Positions 31,962-39,375 of a stretch of 64,000 nt of DNA are shown here, piece by piece. A program made the position numbers and the translations under genes. A model generated the notes under the pieces. That model had not been told where the DNA came from, made no database searches, and worked only from the letters and a program-made list of their open reading frames with translations. How positions within the stretch are numbered: the first letter of the stretch is position 1; each line of letters starts with the position of its first letter. The DNA lies in IMG/VR virus record IMGVR_UViG_3300021440_000014, positions 62,001 through 126,000 of that record. The stretch is one strand, 5' to 3'. Origin of the DNA: a virus.

Positions 31962-32624
31962 ATGAAATTCTCCTTCACTCTGGTTTCTCAAAACTCAAAA
32001 ACTGGTCCTATCCCTGTGACCGGAACAAGTAAGGACTCTTGCCCCGATGCTTGTCCGCTTAAGAATAACGGATGCTATGCCGCGAGCGGACGCTTGAACA
32101 TTCATTGGACTCGTTTAGAGAGCAAAGGATTAAACCTTGCCCAGCTTACGGAAAAGATTAAATCTATTCCTAGCGGTCGTTTGTGGCGACACAATCAGAT
32201 GGGCGACTTACCGGGAAAGAATGACAAGATCGACGGCAAAGCGGTAAACTCGATTGTTGAGGCTAACAAGGGGCGCAAGGGATTTACTTATACCCATTAC
32301 GATCCTTCTATCGGCAAGAATGCTTCAATCGTCAAATCCGCTAATCAAAATGGTTTTACGATTAACCTTTCCGCCGACAATCTAAGCGAGGCTGATACGT
32401 TCTCCGATATGGGAGTCGCGCCGGTCGTAACTATCTTGCCAAGCGATCAAAAGGGTAACACTGTTACACCTAAAGGGCGCAAGGTGGTAGTCTGTCCTAA
32501 CTATACTCATGGAGTGCAATGCATGGATTGTCAGCTTTGCCAGCGGGCAGATCGTAGCGTAATCGTCGGCTTCCCCGCTCATGGAATTTCGTTCAAAAGA
32601 GTAAATCAAATTGCAAAACAGTAA
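31962..32624 (+). CDS. Cysteine-rich phage/plasmid protein
   Basis: This 220-residue protein has two cysteine clusters: SCPDACPLKNNGCYA near residue 27 and CPNYTHGVQCMDCQLC near residue 185. They probably bind zinc or an iron-sulfur cluster. The same pattern occurs in a conserved mobile-element family of unknown function. Promoter TTGACTTTTAATAAAAATAG with -10 TAGGAT is 9 bases before the ATG. Confidence 0.65.
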   Translation: MKFSFTLVSQNSKTGPIPVTGTSKDSCPDACPLKNNGCYAASGRLNIHWTRLESKGLNLAQLTEKIKSIPSGRLWRHNQMGDLPGKNDKIDGKAVNSIVEANKGRKGFTYTHYDPSIGKNASIVKSANQNGFTINLSADNLSEADTFSDMGVAPVVTILPSDQKGNTVTPKGRKVVVCPNYTHGVQCMDCQLCQRADRSVIVGFPAHGISFKRVNQIAKQ

Positions 32625-32627
32625 AAT

Positions 32628-32708
32628 ATGCCTATAATAGTAATCGCGCTAACAATCCTAATTGTCGTTATGATCGTAAGAATGATTAACCATAATCCAC
32701 ATAGCTAG
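32628..32708 (+). CDS. Membrane micropeptide (26 aa)
   Basis: MPIIVIALTILIVVMIVRMI plus six residues: one membrane span with a short basic tail. It starts 3 bases after the previous stop. Translation is plausible but unproven. Confidence 0.4.
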   Translation: MPIIVIALTILIVVMIVRMINHNPHS

Positions 32709-32709
32709 A

Positions 32710-32955
32710 ATGAAACTGTTAAAACTAATTGAAGCGGCGACGCTTATCACCGCTAACGGAAAGGTCTGTAAGGCTACCGTTAGTCCCGAAATTGGAGATC
32801 CACAAAACCCTGTTCTAACTTTGAATTGGGGCAAAGGGAATGCTATTTTCCTAGAGGAGAATATCTCTAAGGCTTTGGACTATAAGGGCAGGCATCAAAT
32901 GCAATGTATGAAAGGTGACTGGTTTGAAATTGAAATTCACGCAAGATATATTTAA
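32710..32955 (+). CDS. Hypothetical protein
   Basis: This 81-residue protein begins MKLLKLIEAATLITANGKVC. It starts 1 base after the previous stop, part of the same operon. No family is recognised. Confidence 0.55.
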   Translation: MKLLKLIEAATLITANGKVCKATVSPEIGDPQNPVLTLNWGKGNAIFLEENISKALDYKGRHQMQCMKGDWFEIEIHARYI

Positions 32956-32956
32956 A

Positions 32957-33262
32957 ATGAAAACAAAATACACTAAACAATACTTCTATGAATTCTTTTC
33001 TAAGCTTAAAAAGCAAGGTAAGCTTGGAACAGGTCAACTAATGAAAAACGATGGCAAAACACCTTGTTGTGCTTTAGGACACCTTGGAGTGAGATTTGAT
33101 AGATTCGCCGACTATAGATTTACTAATAAAGTTGTTAAAGAAAAAGTAATCGCACTAGGCCGGTTACTTGGAGTACCTAAAGATCAAAACGATATTGATG
33201 TTCATATTAATTGTATCATTGATGCGAATGACCATAATAAACTACTCAATAATCTTGAATAG
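32957..33262 (+). CDS. Small protein with CCALGHLG motif
   Basis: I chose the ATG at 32957 (MKTKYTKQYFYEFFSKLKKQ), one base after the previous stop. It contains TPCCALGHLGVR and later IDVHINCIIDANDH. It resembles a family also seen here at 33710, 38028 and 53663, with a conserved Cys pair and a final short acidic segment. The function is unknown. It closes the plus-strand early block. Confidence 0.6.
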   Translation: MKTKYTKQYFYEFFSKLKKQGKLGTGQLMKNDGKTPCCALGHLGVRFDRFADYRFTNKVVKEKVIALGRLLGVPKDQNDIDVHINCIIDANDHNKLLNNLE

Positions 33263-33284
33263 CTTTATTTAGATACTATCAGTT

Positions 33285-33312
33285 AACCCGCCTTTATTTG
33301 GCGGGTTTTTTA
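33285..33312 (+). terminator. Terminator closing the plus-strand early block
   Basis: AACCCGCC and GGCGGGTT with a seven-base loop, followed by TTTTATTTG. Confidence 0.85.
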
Positions 33313-33325
33313 TTTGCATAGAAAA

Positions 33326-33350
33326 GAAAAAATGCCGCTTTTGGCGGCAT
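33326..33350 (-). terminator. Terminator for opposing minus-strand genes
   Basis: On the minus strand, ATGCCGCCAAAAGCGGCAT is followed by TTTTTTC. It faces the plus-strand terminator 14 bases away, insulating the two blocks. Confidence 0.8.
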
Positions 33351-33382
33351 TACTAAAACTAAGTAGGAATTACTATGGTAAA

Positions 33383-33664
33383 CTAATTCAAATCTCCTTT
33401 ATTAAAAAGGAATTTAGAATTATTTGGCCAAAGAACAGCCGTTCTAAGGCGACCAAGCATTTCATAATCCTTATTACAAAGCTTAACAACTTTTGAATAG
33501 TAGTGATGAGGGGCTTGCAAGATTTCAAGAACTTGGAAAATTCTGCCATCAAAATTCCCACTTTGTTCAACGATATCTCCCACTTTATAGTTGTGAGTAA
33601 TAGGTTTGGGCACTTTACTTGCAAATCTGCCATGACTATCTCTTAGGTAAGTTTTCTTTTCCAT
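33383..33664 (-). CDS. Hypothetical protein
   Basis: This 93-residue protein begins MEKKTYLRDSHGRFASKVPK. The DSHGRFAS motif, shared by several phage proteins (compare KRDAKGRFC at the rIIB C-terminus), is a basic DNA-binding-like element. Promoter TTGACAAATAATAAATATAG. Confidence 0.6.
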   Translation of the reverse strand: MEKKTYLRDSHGRFASKVPKPITHNYKVGDIVEQSGNFDGRIFQVLEILQAPHHYYSKVVKLCNKDYEMLGRLRTAVLWPNNSKFLFNKGDLN

Positions 33665-33709
33665 ATTTATTTATTTATTTATTTTAATCTATATTTATTA
33701 TTTGTCAAT

Positions 33710-33988
33710 TTAAACGTTCGCAGCCTTACAAACTTCACGAATGTCTTCTATGGTAGTACTTTCAGCATCATTAAATCCTGCAACACTACAAAAGATATAT
33801 GGCACGTTTACTCTTTTTGATATTACCTTCCTTAATCGGTCAAATCCGCTTGCTCTTTCTCGTCCATTTACAATATAAATATCATGCATCGCGCCAACCA
33901 AGCATCTCTTTTCTCCTTTTCTCATTTGGCACTTCACCCATCTCTTCTTATTTGCGAAAAACTCTTGAAGACTTTTATATTTTCTCAT
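33710..33988 (-). CDS. DUF6197-like small protein
   Basis: This 92-residue protein carries CLVGAMHDIYIV and a C-terminal FNDAESTTIEDIREVC. The same two-block layout occurs at 38028 (CCLSHAAYLIY, FNDCPTTTIEDIRKV) and 53663 (CWCLFGAINKCY, WNDDENRTFEEVKAL), so these are diverged paralogues. Promoter TTGACATTAAATAAATAAAC. Function is unknown. Confidence 0.65.
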   Translation of the reverse strand: MRKYKSLQEFFANKKRWVKCQMRKGEKRCLVGAMHDIYIVNGRERASGFDRLRKVISKRVNVPYIFCSVAGFNDAESTTIEDIREVCKAANV

Positions 33989-34027
33989 AAATAGAATATT
34001 ATAGTTTATTTATTTAATGTCAAACTA

Positions 34028-34270
34028 TTATTCCGTGGCATAATGGATAATAGTAACTTCTTGGCAGCGATCATTATCTCGCGGAATCATTGCCGCCAAA
34101 CGTCCAGTTCCCAACTCCATTGCGTTTTGGCTATATCCCAATTGAGCGCAATAAACTGGAGTTATTTTGACAAAAAGTTGCTCTACTCCATTATAATGAA
34201 AAACAGTTCCAATTTTCAGTCTTTCAAAATCAAATTTCTTTTTGGTTTCAATTCTTTTAAATTCAATCAT
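34028..34270 (-). CDS. Hypothetical protein
   Basis: This 80-residue protein begins MIEFKRIETKKKFDFERLKI, a pattern of a phage family ending in a short beta-barrel. Promoter TTGACATTTTATAAAAAAAG with -10 TACAAT abuts the structured RNA E3. Confidence 0.6.
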   Translation of the reverse strand: MIEFKRIETKKKFDFERLKIGTVFHYNGVEQLFVKITPVYCAQLGYSQNAMELGTGRLAAMIPRDNDRCQEVTIIHYATE

Positions 34271-34302
34271 AGGAATATTGTATACTTTTTTTATAAAATG
34301 TC

Positions 34303-34439
34303 AAGCGGGCAACCAACTTCCGATGCTCCATCCGAAAACCCCGGCATGGGTCAAAGGACTTCGGCGCATTTCACAGTTAGCTTATAAGGGATTGCCTTCC
34401 TACCTATAGCTCTTTCTTAGCTCCATCAGCCGCCCGCTT
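34303..34439 (-). ncRNA. Structured RNA element E3
   Basis: AAGCGGGC and GCCCGCTT close a 137-base segment without a gene. Inside are CCGAA/TTCGG with ACCC/GGGGT nested within it, and a GATG-GAG-CATC hairpin. Its lower end abuts the next gene's promoter. The strand is inferred from the surrounding transcription direction. Function is unknown. Confidence 0.45.
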
Positions 34440-34478
34440 TAAAATAGATTAAAAACATTTATTTCCGGCCAAAAACGT

Positions 34479-34781
34479 TTATTTTACATTAAAATTAGTT
34501 AAATTCTTATATTTATCCTCTAAAATCATGCTGTTTATTTGACGCTGATATTGCCCGCATAAAACCAAAGTTTCTAACCAGCTTTCTTTACAGTCATCAT
34601 AAAGAGATATGTAATGTTCATAAAGCTTTTTATTACGCAAATTCTCATTCGTTATTAGCTTTATTTGATTTTCTAATTTATTTTTATTAAAACGGTGGGT
34701 AATTGAGGTAGCAATAAGTGTGCAACAAAGCACTATAATAGAAAGCTGATACCATATTGACGAACGATTTTCGCTATTCAT
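34479..34781 (-). CDS. Membrane-anchored small protein
   Basis: This 100-residue protein has an N-terminal hydrophobic segment (IWYQLSIIVLCCTLIAT) and a charged, coiled-coil-like rest. It overlaps the next upstream membrane gene by 4 bases. A spanin-like or inner-membrane role is possible. Confidence 0.55.
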   Translation of the reverse strand: MNSENRSSIWYQLSIIVLCCTLIATSITHRFNKNKLENQIKLITNENLRNKKLYEHYISLYDDCKESWLETLVLCGQYQRQINSMILEDKYKNLTNFNVK

Positions 34782-34993
34782 TTATTTTTCCCTTTAAAAG
34801 TGAAAATTGCAATATCTTTATATAGAGAGTATGTGATTATAAGCAAACTAGGGCCAAACGCAATATAAATTAAAAATTTCTCTATAGTGAATTTAGTTGG
34901 CTCACACCTTTGCTTGGATTCAAGATACTCAGCCAAAAGACCTATAATTAGACCTACAAACATCCAGATAAAAACAGTTAAAAATATAATCAT
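34778..34993 (-). CDS. Membrane protein
   Basis: This 71-residue protein has two hydrophobic segments (IIFLTVFIWMFVGLIIGLL and FLIYIAFGPSLLIITYSL). It is coupled to the gene at 34479. Function is unknown. Confidence 0.55.
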   Translation of the reverse strand: MIIFLTVFIWMFVGLIIGLLAEYLESKQRCEPTKFTIEKFLIYIAFGPSLLIITYSLYKDIAIFTFKGKNK

Positions 34994-35004
34994 ATTATTT
35001 TTTT

Positions 35005-35304
35005 TTAATAGTAACTCTTTTTAGTAAAAGTAAATTCAATGTTTAGGCTATTTTGCCATTCTAAATGATGCATAGAAGTAATTTTATATCCATTATTGTC
35101 AAGAATATACTGTTCCCCAATTGAAGTATTGACCTGTCTTGGAAATATACACATTGGTTTCAGCCCCATTCTTTCGGCTACTTGATAAACAACACACCCA
35201 CAAACATACGAGAAATTAGGAGTGCCTATTTCAGCCATCGCTTTATCAATATCTTCCTGAGTAACTTTAGCGCAAATCACTTCTTTTTGAGTGTCGTTTT
35301 CCAT
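35005..35304 (-). CDS. Hypothetical protein
   Basis: This 99-residue protein begins MENDTQKEVICAKVTQEDID, with VCGCVVYQVAERMG in the centre. Promoter TTGAAAAAATGG ... GATAGAGT. It heads the operon with the two membrane genes below it. Confidence 0.6.
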   Translation of the reverse strand: MENDTQKEVICAKVTQEDIDKAMAEIGTPNFSYVCGCVVYQVAERMGLKPMCIFPRQVNTSIGEQYILDNNGYKITSMHHLEWQNSLNIEFTFTKKSYY

Positions 35305-35894
35305 ATACTTTTAATACTCTATCTTATTTTTCCATTTTTTCAAGCGAAAAACACAAAACATCAAAATCATTGGGTTTTTTGAAGATTTTTTTGTGTCCAG
35401 CTTATGTCAAAAAGCTCATAAACCTAATCAAAAAATCATCTATTTTCAGCTAAAAATTTTAACAAATTCAAGTAACAAATCTTACCGTGAGCGGGCCTAG
35501 ATTTCTTATTTGTGAGATTTTTGATTCAAAATTTGTGAAGTGCGCAATTTTTGCACAGCGAAATACCCTCATTTCATTGGGGTTTTTGCATATTTTGTAG
35601 TAAGTGTGCAAATTTTTCACTAATTTTATTTTTATTTTTATTTCAGGAGATAATTGCCGCTCAGATTAATAAAACAACAACTCAAACCTCTACCTCCAAT
35701 ACTATATCAGTTCTTTCTCTACTGTCTATACTATTATATCTCTCTTATCTATTTGTTCTTTCTATTTTTGAAAATGATTATAAACACAACTACTTGAGCC
35801 ACAAAGGTTAACATTGAAAAAATGATGTCAATTGCGAGCTTCTTTTCCATTGTGTTTTTGTTCTATTTTTGGGTGAAAAAAGTGTTATTTATTT

Positions 35895-35907
35895 AGATTT
35901 TTGAAAC
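35895..35907 (+). repeat. Fourth copy of AGATTTTTGAAAC
   Basis: Identical to the 15124 and 15324 copies and in the same direction, 20 kb away in the second large gene-free region. Confidence 0.55.
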
Positions 35908-36012
35908 AGGTAAATCCTACCATGTTTTTGGGGCTTTACAAGTGAAAATCGTTTATTTCCATTAAGCGGGCCTCAGTGTCATACTTAAAGATAAAAAATA
36001 ATAGAATATATA

Positions 36013-36028
36013 GTCAATAGATATTGAC
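36013..36028. promoter_or_regulatory. Palindrome, operator-like
   Basis: GTCAATAGATATTGAC is a 7+2+7 inverted repeat. Its right half is the TTGACA of a plus-strand promoter-like sequence (TTGACATTCC ... TGTAAT). No gene follows on that strand for several kb, so its purpose is unclear. Confidence 0.4.
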
Positions 36029-36137
36029 ATTCCTTTAAAGATATATCTGTAATCCTTTTAAATTATACCTTATTTTAGTAAAATATAATTTAATATCATT
36101 TATTATTATAAATTATAATAGAATATAATAATCTATA

Positions 36138-36236
36138 TTAGATCCAACATACCCATTTCTTTTCAGGATTATATCTCTCTAGCTCTACTCCGTATGAATC
36201 TAATTGAGTCCATTCCTTATTTTTATGCGCCGTCAA
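36138..36236 (-). CDS. Small protein with TTG start (32 aa)
   Basis: A TTG at 36236 has GGAG eight bases upstream, inside the end of the preceding gene. The product is TAHKNKEWTQLDSYGVELER and further residues ending in VCWI. Tight coupling supports it, but the start is unusual. Confidence 0.4.
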   Translation of the reverse strand: MTAHKNKEWTQLDSYGVELERYNPEKKWVCWI

Positions 36237-36238
36237 TA

Positions 36239-36655
36239 CTATTTCTCCGCATAATCTTCCATACCTTGTCCCTCTTCGTATTCTATGGAAACAGGAATTT
36301 GGGCAACGACACCGTTCTGTGAGCAGAATCTTTTATTAGCTTTTTCGTAAATAAAATAACCTGCGCCTGAATTTTTCACTATAATAAATCCTTGTAAAAC
36401 TTTCTTCTCTGGAACGTTTTGAATGTATTTTCCTTTTAGCTCTTCATAAAAATAAGAGATGTCAAAACCAAATGCTTTAACTATCTTTCCTTCCCTTGTA
36501 GTTTCAACAATGCCATGATAGAAAGAGTTAATTCTTAATTCAAACAAAAACGGAGCATCGGCCACTACAGAGCAATTGCTGCTCAATAATTTAATTTCAG
36601 TTTTATGTTTAAAATCACGAATTTGAAATGGTTGAGTGACAATAAGTTCTTTCAT
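36239..36655 (-). CDS. Hypothetical protein
   Basis: This 138-residue soluble protein begins MKELIVTQPFQIRDFKHKTE. Promoter TTGACAATCTATAAAAATAA with -10 TATAAA is 10 bases before the ATG. No family is recognised. Confidence 0.6.
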   Translation of the reverse strand: MKELIVTQPFQIRDFKHKTEIKLLSSNCSVVADAPFLFELRINSFYHGIVETTREGKIVKAFGFDISYFYEELKGKYIQNVPEKKVLQGFIIVKNSGAGYFIYEKANKRFCSQNGVVAQIPVSIEYEEGQGMEDYAEK

Positions 36656-36685
36656 GCTTCTTTTATACCTTATTTTTATAGATTG

Positions 36686-36946
36686 TCAAGAGTTGCTATA
36701 CTTTCTTTCGGGCAAAATTCTAAACAAAGATCCCAACGCGAAAGTAAATTCTGAATTTTTGCCTTTCTTTTTAATGGAAAGGCCGACAATCGTAAACCGA
36801 TAATGACCTGAGACGTAATCGAAATCCCTGACGGCATAAACCTTACCTTTCTCTGGCAATTGACCTTCTATGATCAAGCCAGCGGTATTCATGCTTTTAA
36901 AGTCAAATGTGCAGACTACCTTTTCAAATGGTCTATTATTATTCAT
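36686..36946 (-). CDS. Hypothetical protein
   Basis: This 86-residue protein begins MNNNRPFEKVVCTFDFKSMN and has a beta-rich pattern. The start overlaps the upstream gene by 8 bases. Confidence 0.55.
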   Translation of the reverse strand: MNNNRPFEKVVCTFDFKSMNTAGLIIEGQLPEKGKVYAVRDFDYVSGHYRFTIVGLSIKKKGKNSEFTFALGSLFRILPERKYSNS

Positions 36947-37283
36947 TGTCTTTAATTAGTTTCTTAGCAATTTTAATAGCGTTTTGACTAAATTTTCCAC
37001 CAAGTTCATATAAACTTGGAGCATATTGTTGACAGATATGCAATAAATCTTTCAAAGATTTGGTTAAATCAGTATTTTCTTGTATCAATTCTGCCATTGA
37101 TTTTCCATTATCTTCTTCTAATTGAACCTCTTTTTCGTCAAAAAGATATCCTTTAAGCCCATGAAGGACATATTGGAAGGTATTTTTATCACTATTCCAG
37201 TAAACAAATTTAACGGTTGTCCAGTAGCTTTTTGAGTCAATCTCTACGTAGACTTTTGTATTTGGCGGAAATTTAGGCTTCAT
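36939..37283 (-). CDS. Hypothetical protein
   Basis: This 114-residue protein begins MKPKFPPNTKVYVEIDSKSY, with an SH3-like start and a helical second half. Promoter TTGACAGACGTAAAAAATAG with -10 TATCAT is 8 bases from the ATG. Confidence 0.6.
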   Translation of the reverse strand: MKPKFPPNTKVYVEIDSKSYWTTVKFVYWNSDKNTFQYVLHGLKGYLFDEKEVQLEEDNGKSMAELIQENTDLTKSLKDLLHICQQYAPSLYELGGKFSQNAIKIAKKLIKDNE

Positions 37284-37320
37284 ATAAGTATGATATACTA
37301 TTTTTTACGTCTGTCAAACA

Positions 37321-37587
37321 TTAGTCCTTATCTAAAGCATAAAAATTATGAGGATTACCACAACAAAAACAACCAAGCTGATAAGCATCCTGCCCCGTAA
37401 TTTGCTCGAATTCACTAATTGCCTGATCGATATCCATAAAATCCTTGGTGGCAGAAGTTGCCATCGCTCCAAGCCATCTTTTCTTTTCCCACTTAACCTT
37501 CCAACCTGAATATTCAAGCTTTCTCCAATCCTCATCAGAAAGCCACCATGAACCACCAGAGTTATTGCTTCTATATTGAATTTTCAT
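37321..37587 (-). CDS. Hypothetical protein
   Basis: This 88-residue protein begins MKIQYRSNNSGGSWWLSDED and contains LGCFCCGNPHNF, a possible metal site. The motif SGGSWWLSDEDW followed by KATTFDEA-type text is known from several phage small proteins. It abuts the gene at 37588. Confidence 0.6.
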   Translation of the reverse strand: MKIQYRSNNSGGSWWLSDEDWRKLEYSGWKVKWEKKRWLGAMATSATKDFMDIDQAISEFEQITGQDAYQLGCFCCGNPHNFYALDKD

Positions 37588-37791
37588 TTACTTATGATTA
37601 ATTACAAATTCCATCGCCGTCCTATTTATCTCATGCTCCGCTAAACGCAAGGAATCGACGCCACCACAATTTTTGTATGTTTCCGCTAAAACTCTTACTT
37701 TGCTTTTTGGCGAAAGAATGCCAATTTTTCTCCATTCAAGAATGTCTTCGCATAATTCACAAAGATTTTCCTCAATGTAAGTATTATTCAT
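37588..37791 (-). CDS. Hypothetical small protein
   Basis: This 67-residue helical protein begins MNNTYIEENLCELCEDILEW. It is followed by the gene at 37321 with no gap, so translation is coupled. Confidence 0.55.
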   Translation of the reverse strand: MNNTYIEENLCELCEDILEWRKIGILSPKSKVRVLAETYKNCGGVDSLRLAEHEINRTAMEFVINHK

Positions 37792-37797
37792 AGATTT

Positions 37798-37965
37798 TTA
37801 ATATGCTGACACCAAAACAGGATTATACCTAATCATAACAGAAGGCATTCCATCCGGCACAAAATAAGTCTTTTTATCCTTCTTTACGAGAACGCCAGTA
37901 TGCCCGAAACCAATTCCATCATACTCTTTTGAGATAAAAACCGCATAAGTAATCTTGTTTTTCAT
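37798..37965 (-). CDS. Hypothetical small protein (55 aa)
   Basis: The frame starts MKNKITYAVFISKEYDGIGF and ends at 37798. A TTGATTTCCTAAAAAATAGA promoter lies just upstream, with -10 TATCAT. The beta-rich product has no known family. Confidence 0.55.
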   Translation of the reverse strand: MKNKITYAVFISKEYDGIGFGHTGVLVKKDKKTYFVPDGMPSVMIRYNPVLVSAY

Positions 37966-38027
37966 GTTTTTATGATAGCTCTATTTTTTAGGAAATCAAT
38001 CACTAATAACCTGTATTTGGTAGGTAG

Positions 38028-38324
38028 TTAAACTTTAGCTAATCTAACTACTTTCCTGATATCTTCAATTGTTGTAGTAGGACAATCGTTAAACTTAATT
38101 ATGCTGCCCTGTCCATCTATTTTTAGAATTTCTTTTCGAAGTTTTCCTCTTACCTCTTCAACTTTTTTGAGTTTTTCCGGTCCATGTCCATAGATAAGAT
38201 ATGCCGCATGGGATAAACAACAAGCTGTCTCTTCTTCATTTGAAAAAACTCTCTTACACCATCTGCTTTTGTCTCTATAAAGAGATTTTATAGATTTATA
38301 TCTCGATTGCTTAATAGTTTTCAT
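38028..38324 (-). CDS. DUF6197-like small protein
   Basis: I chose the second ATG (MKTIKQSRYKSIKSLYRDKS), because the first lies beside the -10 TAGACTAAT. It contains CCLSHAAYLIYG and FNDCPTTTIEDIRKVV, like the proteins at 33710 and 53663. Function is unknown. Confidence 0.6.
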   Translation of the reverse strand: MKTIKQSRYKSIKSLYRDKSRWCKRVFSNEEETACCLSHAAYLIYGHGPEKLKKVEEVRGKLRKEILKIDGQGSIIKFNDCPTTTIEDIRKVVRLAKV

Positions 38325-38346
38325 ACACAAACATTAGTCTATTTTT

Positions 38347-38766
38347 TTAAGAAATCAACTCTTTTAATGCGGGAAGGTATTTTTTAATTTGCTTATCGGT
38401 GGGTGAATCAGTAAGATTAGCCAGAATATCGGCAATTTTGACCATTTTTGCATAATGGTTATTTTTTACCTTCTGGATATAATCCAAGTAATCCTGCCCC
38501 TTTTGTTTGGTCAAAAGAAAAACAGCATTAGCAATACCGGCTTCTACTCCAAGAGCTACAAGCTCTTCAACTGAATACTCTTTATTGTCTTCGATAACAT
38601 CATGAAGCAACGCCACGGCTTTATAATCGTCTCCAAAGCCTAGAATCTCTTCTACAATCTTTGCAACCTTAATAGGATGCTCAATATAAGGTGTCACTCC
38701 GTCTCGCCTAGTTTGGCCTAAGTGAGCTTTAATGGCGATTTTTTCTGCTAATTTTAAAGTATCCAT
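38347..38766 (-). CDS. HD-domain (p)ppGpp hydrolase-like protein
   Basis: This 139-residue protein follows the SpoT/MESH1 HD pattern: HLGQTRRDGVTPYIEHPIKV, then ALLHDVIED and a late MVKIADILANLTD. Small alarmone hydrolases degrade (p)ppGpp. In a phage this could blunt the host stringent response during infection. All key HD residues (H, HD, D) are visible. Confidence 0.8.
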   Translation of the reverse strand: MDTLKLAEKIAIKAHLGQTRRDGVTPYIEHPIKVAKIVEEILGFGDDYKAVALLHDVIEDNKEYSVEELVALGVEAGIANAVFLLTKQKGQDYLDYIQKVKNNHYAKMVKIADILANLTDSPTDKQIKKYLPALKELIS

Positions 38767-38774
38767 AATAAAAT

Positions 38775-38981
38775 TTATTTAAATTTAGTATAAAGTTCAC
38801 AAATAGACCCCGGAGAAGTAATATAAACAAATCTATTTTTAGCTGGAGTTACCCCATTAGGGGGAGGCTCTGTAGTTATTGGCGCAAGACATACCGTATT
38901 AATCTCTTTACCTCTTATTCCTTTTAGCTGCCCAAAATGAATACAGGTTCGGCACTCTTGCGTTCTATCGTTCTCTTGCAT
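38775..38981 (-). CDS. Small cysteine-containing protein
   Basis: This 68-residue protein contains CRTCIHFGQLKG and two further Cys (VCLAP, ICELY), suggesting one zinc site. It is a common phage small-protein type of unknown function. Confidence 0.55.
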   Translation of the reverse strand: MQENDRTQECRTCIHFGQLKGIRGKEINTVCLAPITTEPPPNGVTPAKNRFVYITSPGSICELYTKFK

Positions 38982-38986
38982 CGGTT

Positions 38987-39292
38987 TTAGCTTCCCATGC
39001 CGTAATCTTCCGTGGCAAGCTTAAATGCCCGCCCAAGCGCAATACGTGTGCCAAGGCGACGATTAAAACAATCATTGACATGACAAGACGCTTCACCAAA
39101 GAAGTTCTTATTCTCTGGAGTCGTGACTTCAACTCGCGTAAGCCCGCCATTCTGAACCAGATTCAGTTTCTTTTCCTTAATGACGGAAGTATGAAACAAT
39201 TCATTCTCGCCTACCACAGGGCGGAAGTGCATAACACGAACCTTGAAACCATTCTTACGAGCATTTTCAACAGTGAACATATTGTTTTTCAT
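38987..39292 (-). CDS. Hypothetical protein
   Basis: This 101-residue protein begins MKNNMFTVENARKNGFKVRV and is a beta-rich basic protein whose pattern occurs in phage early regions. Promoter TTGACATTTTTTAAAAAATA is near. Function is unknown. Confidence 0.6.
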   Translation of the reverse strand: MKNNMFTVENARKNGFKVRVMHFRPVVGENELFHTSVIKEKKLNLVQNGGLTRVEVTTPENKNFFGEASCHVNDCFNRRLGTRIALGRAFKLATEDYGMGS

Positions 39293-39344
39293 AGTGTTAG
39301 TATTCTATCTATTTTTTAAAAAATGTCAATCGTAAAGCAAATCG

Positions 39345-39372
39345 GCGACTATCTTTCGATAATCGCCGATCA
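39345..39372 (-). terminator. Possible terminator after rIIB-like gene
   Basis: ATCGGCGA and TCGCCGAT flank a short loop on the minus strand; the following T-run is weak. Confidence 0.5.
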
Positions 39373-39375
39373 CAC

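Larger units (their letters stand above)
35305..36137. other. Large gene-free region
   Basis: About 830 AT-rich bases show no convincing gene. They hold a hairpin with a T-run on the plus strand (ACCCT ... GGGGTTTTTG near 35567), GTGC ... GCAC inverted repeats near 35540, a fourth copy of AGATTTTTGAAAC at 35895, and a GTCAATAGATATTGAC palindrome at 36013. Together with 15.0-15.4 kb it is a candidate replication or control region. Confidence 0.45.

Noticed and set aside
35551-35811. Plus-strand 86-residue ORF
   Set aside because: Low-complexity translation with no promoter, no ribosome site and no family-like features, in a region better viewed as non-coding.
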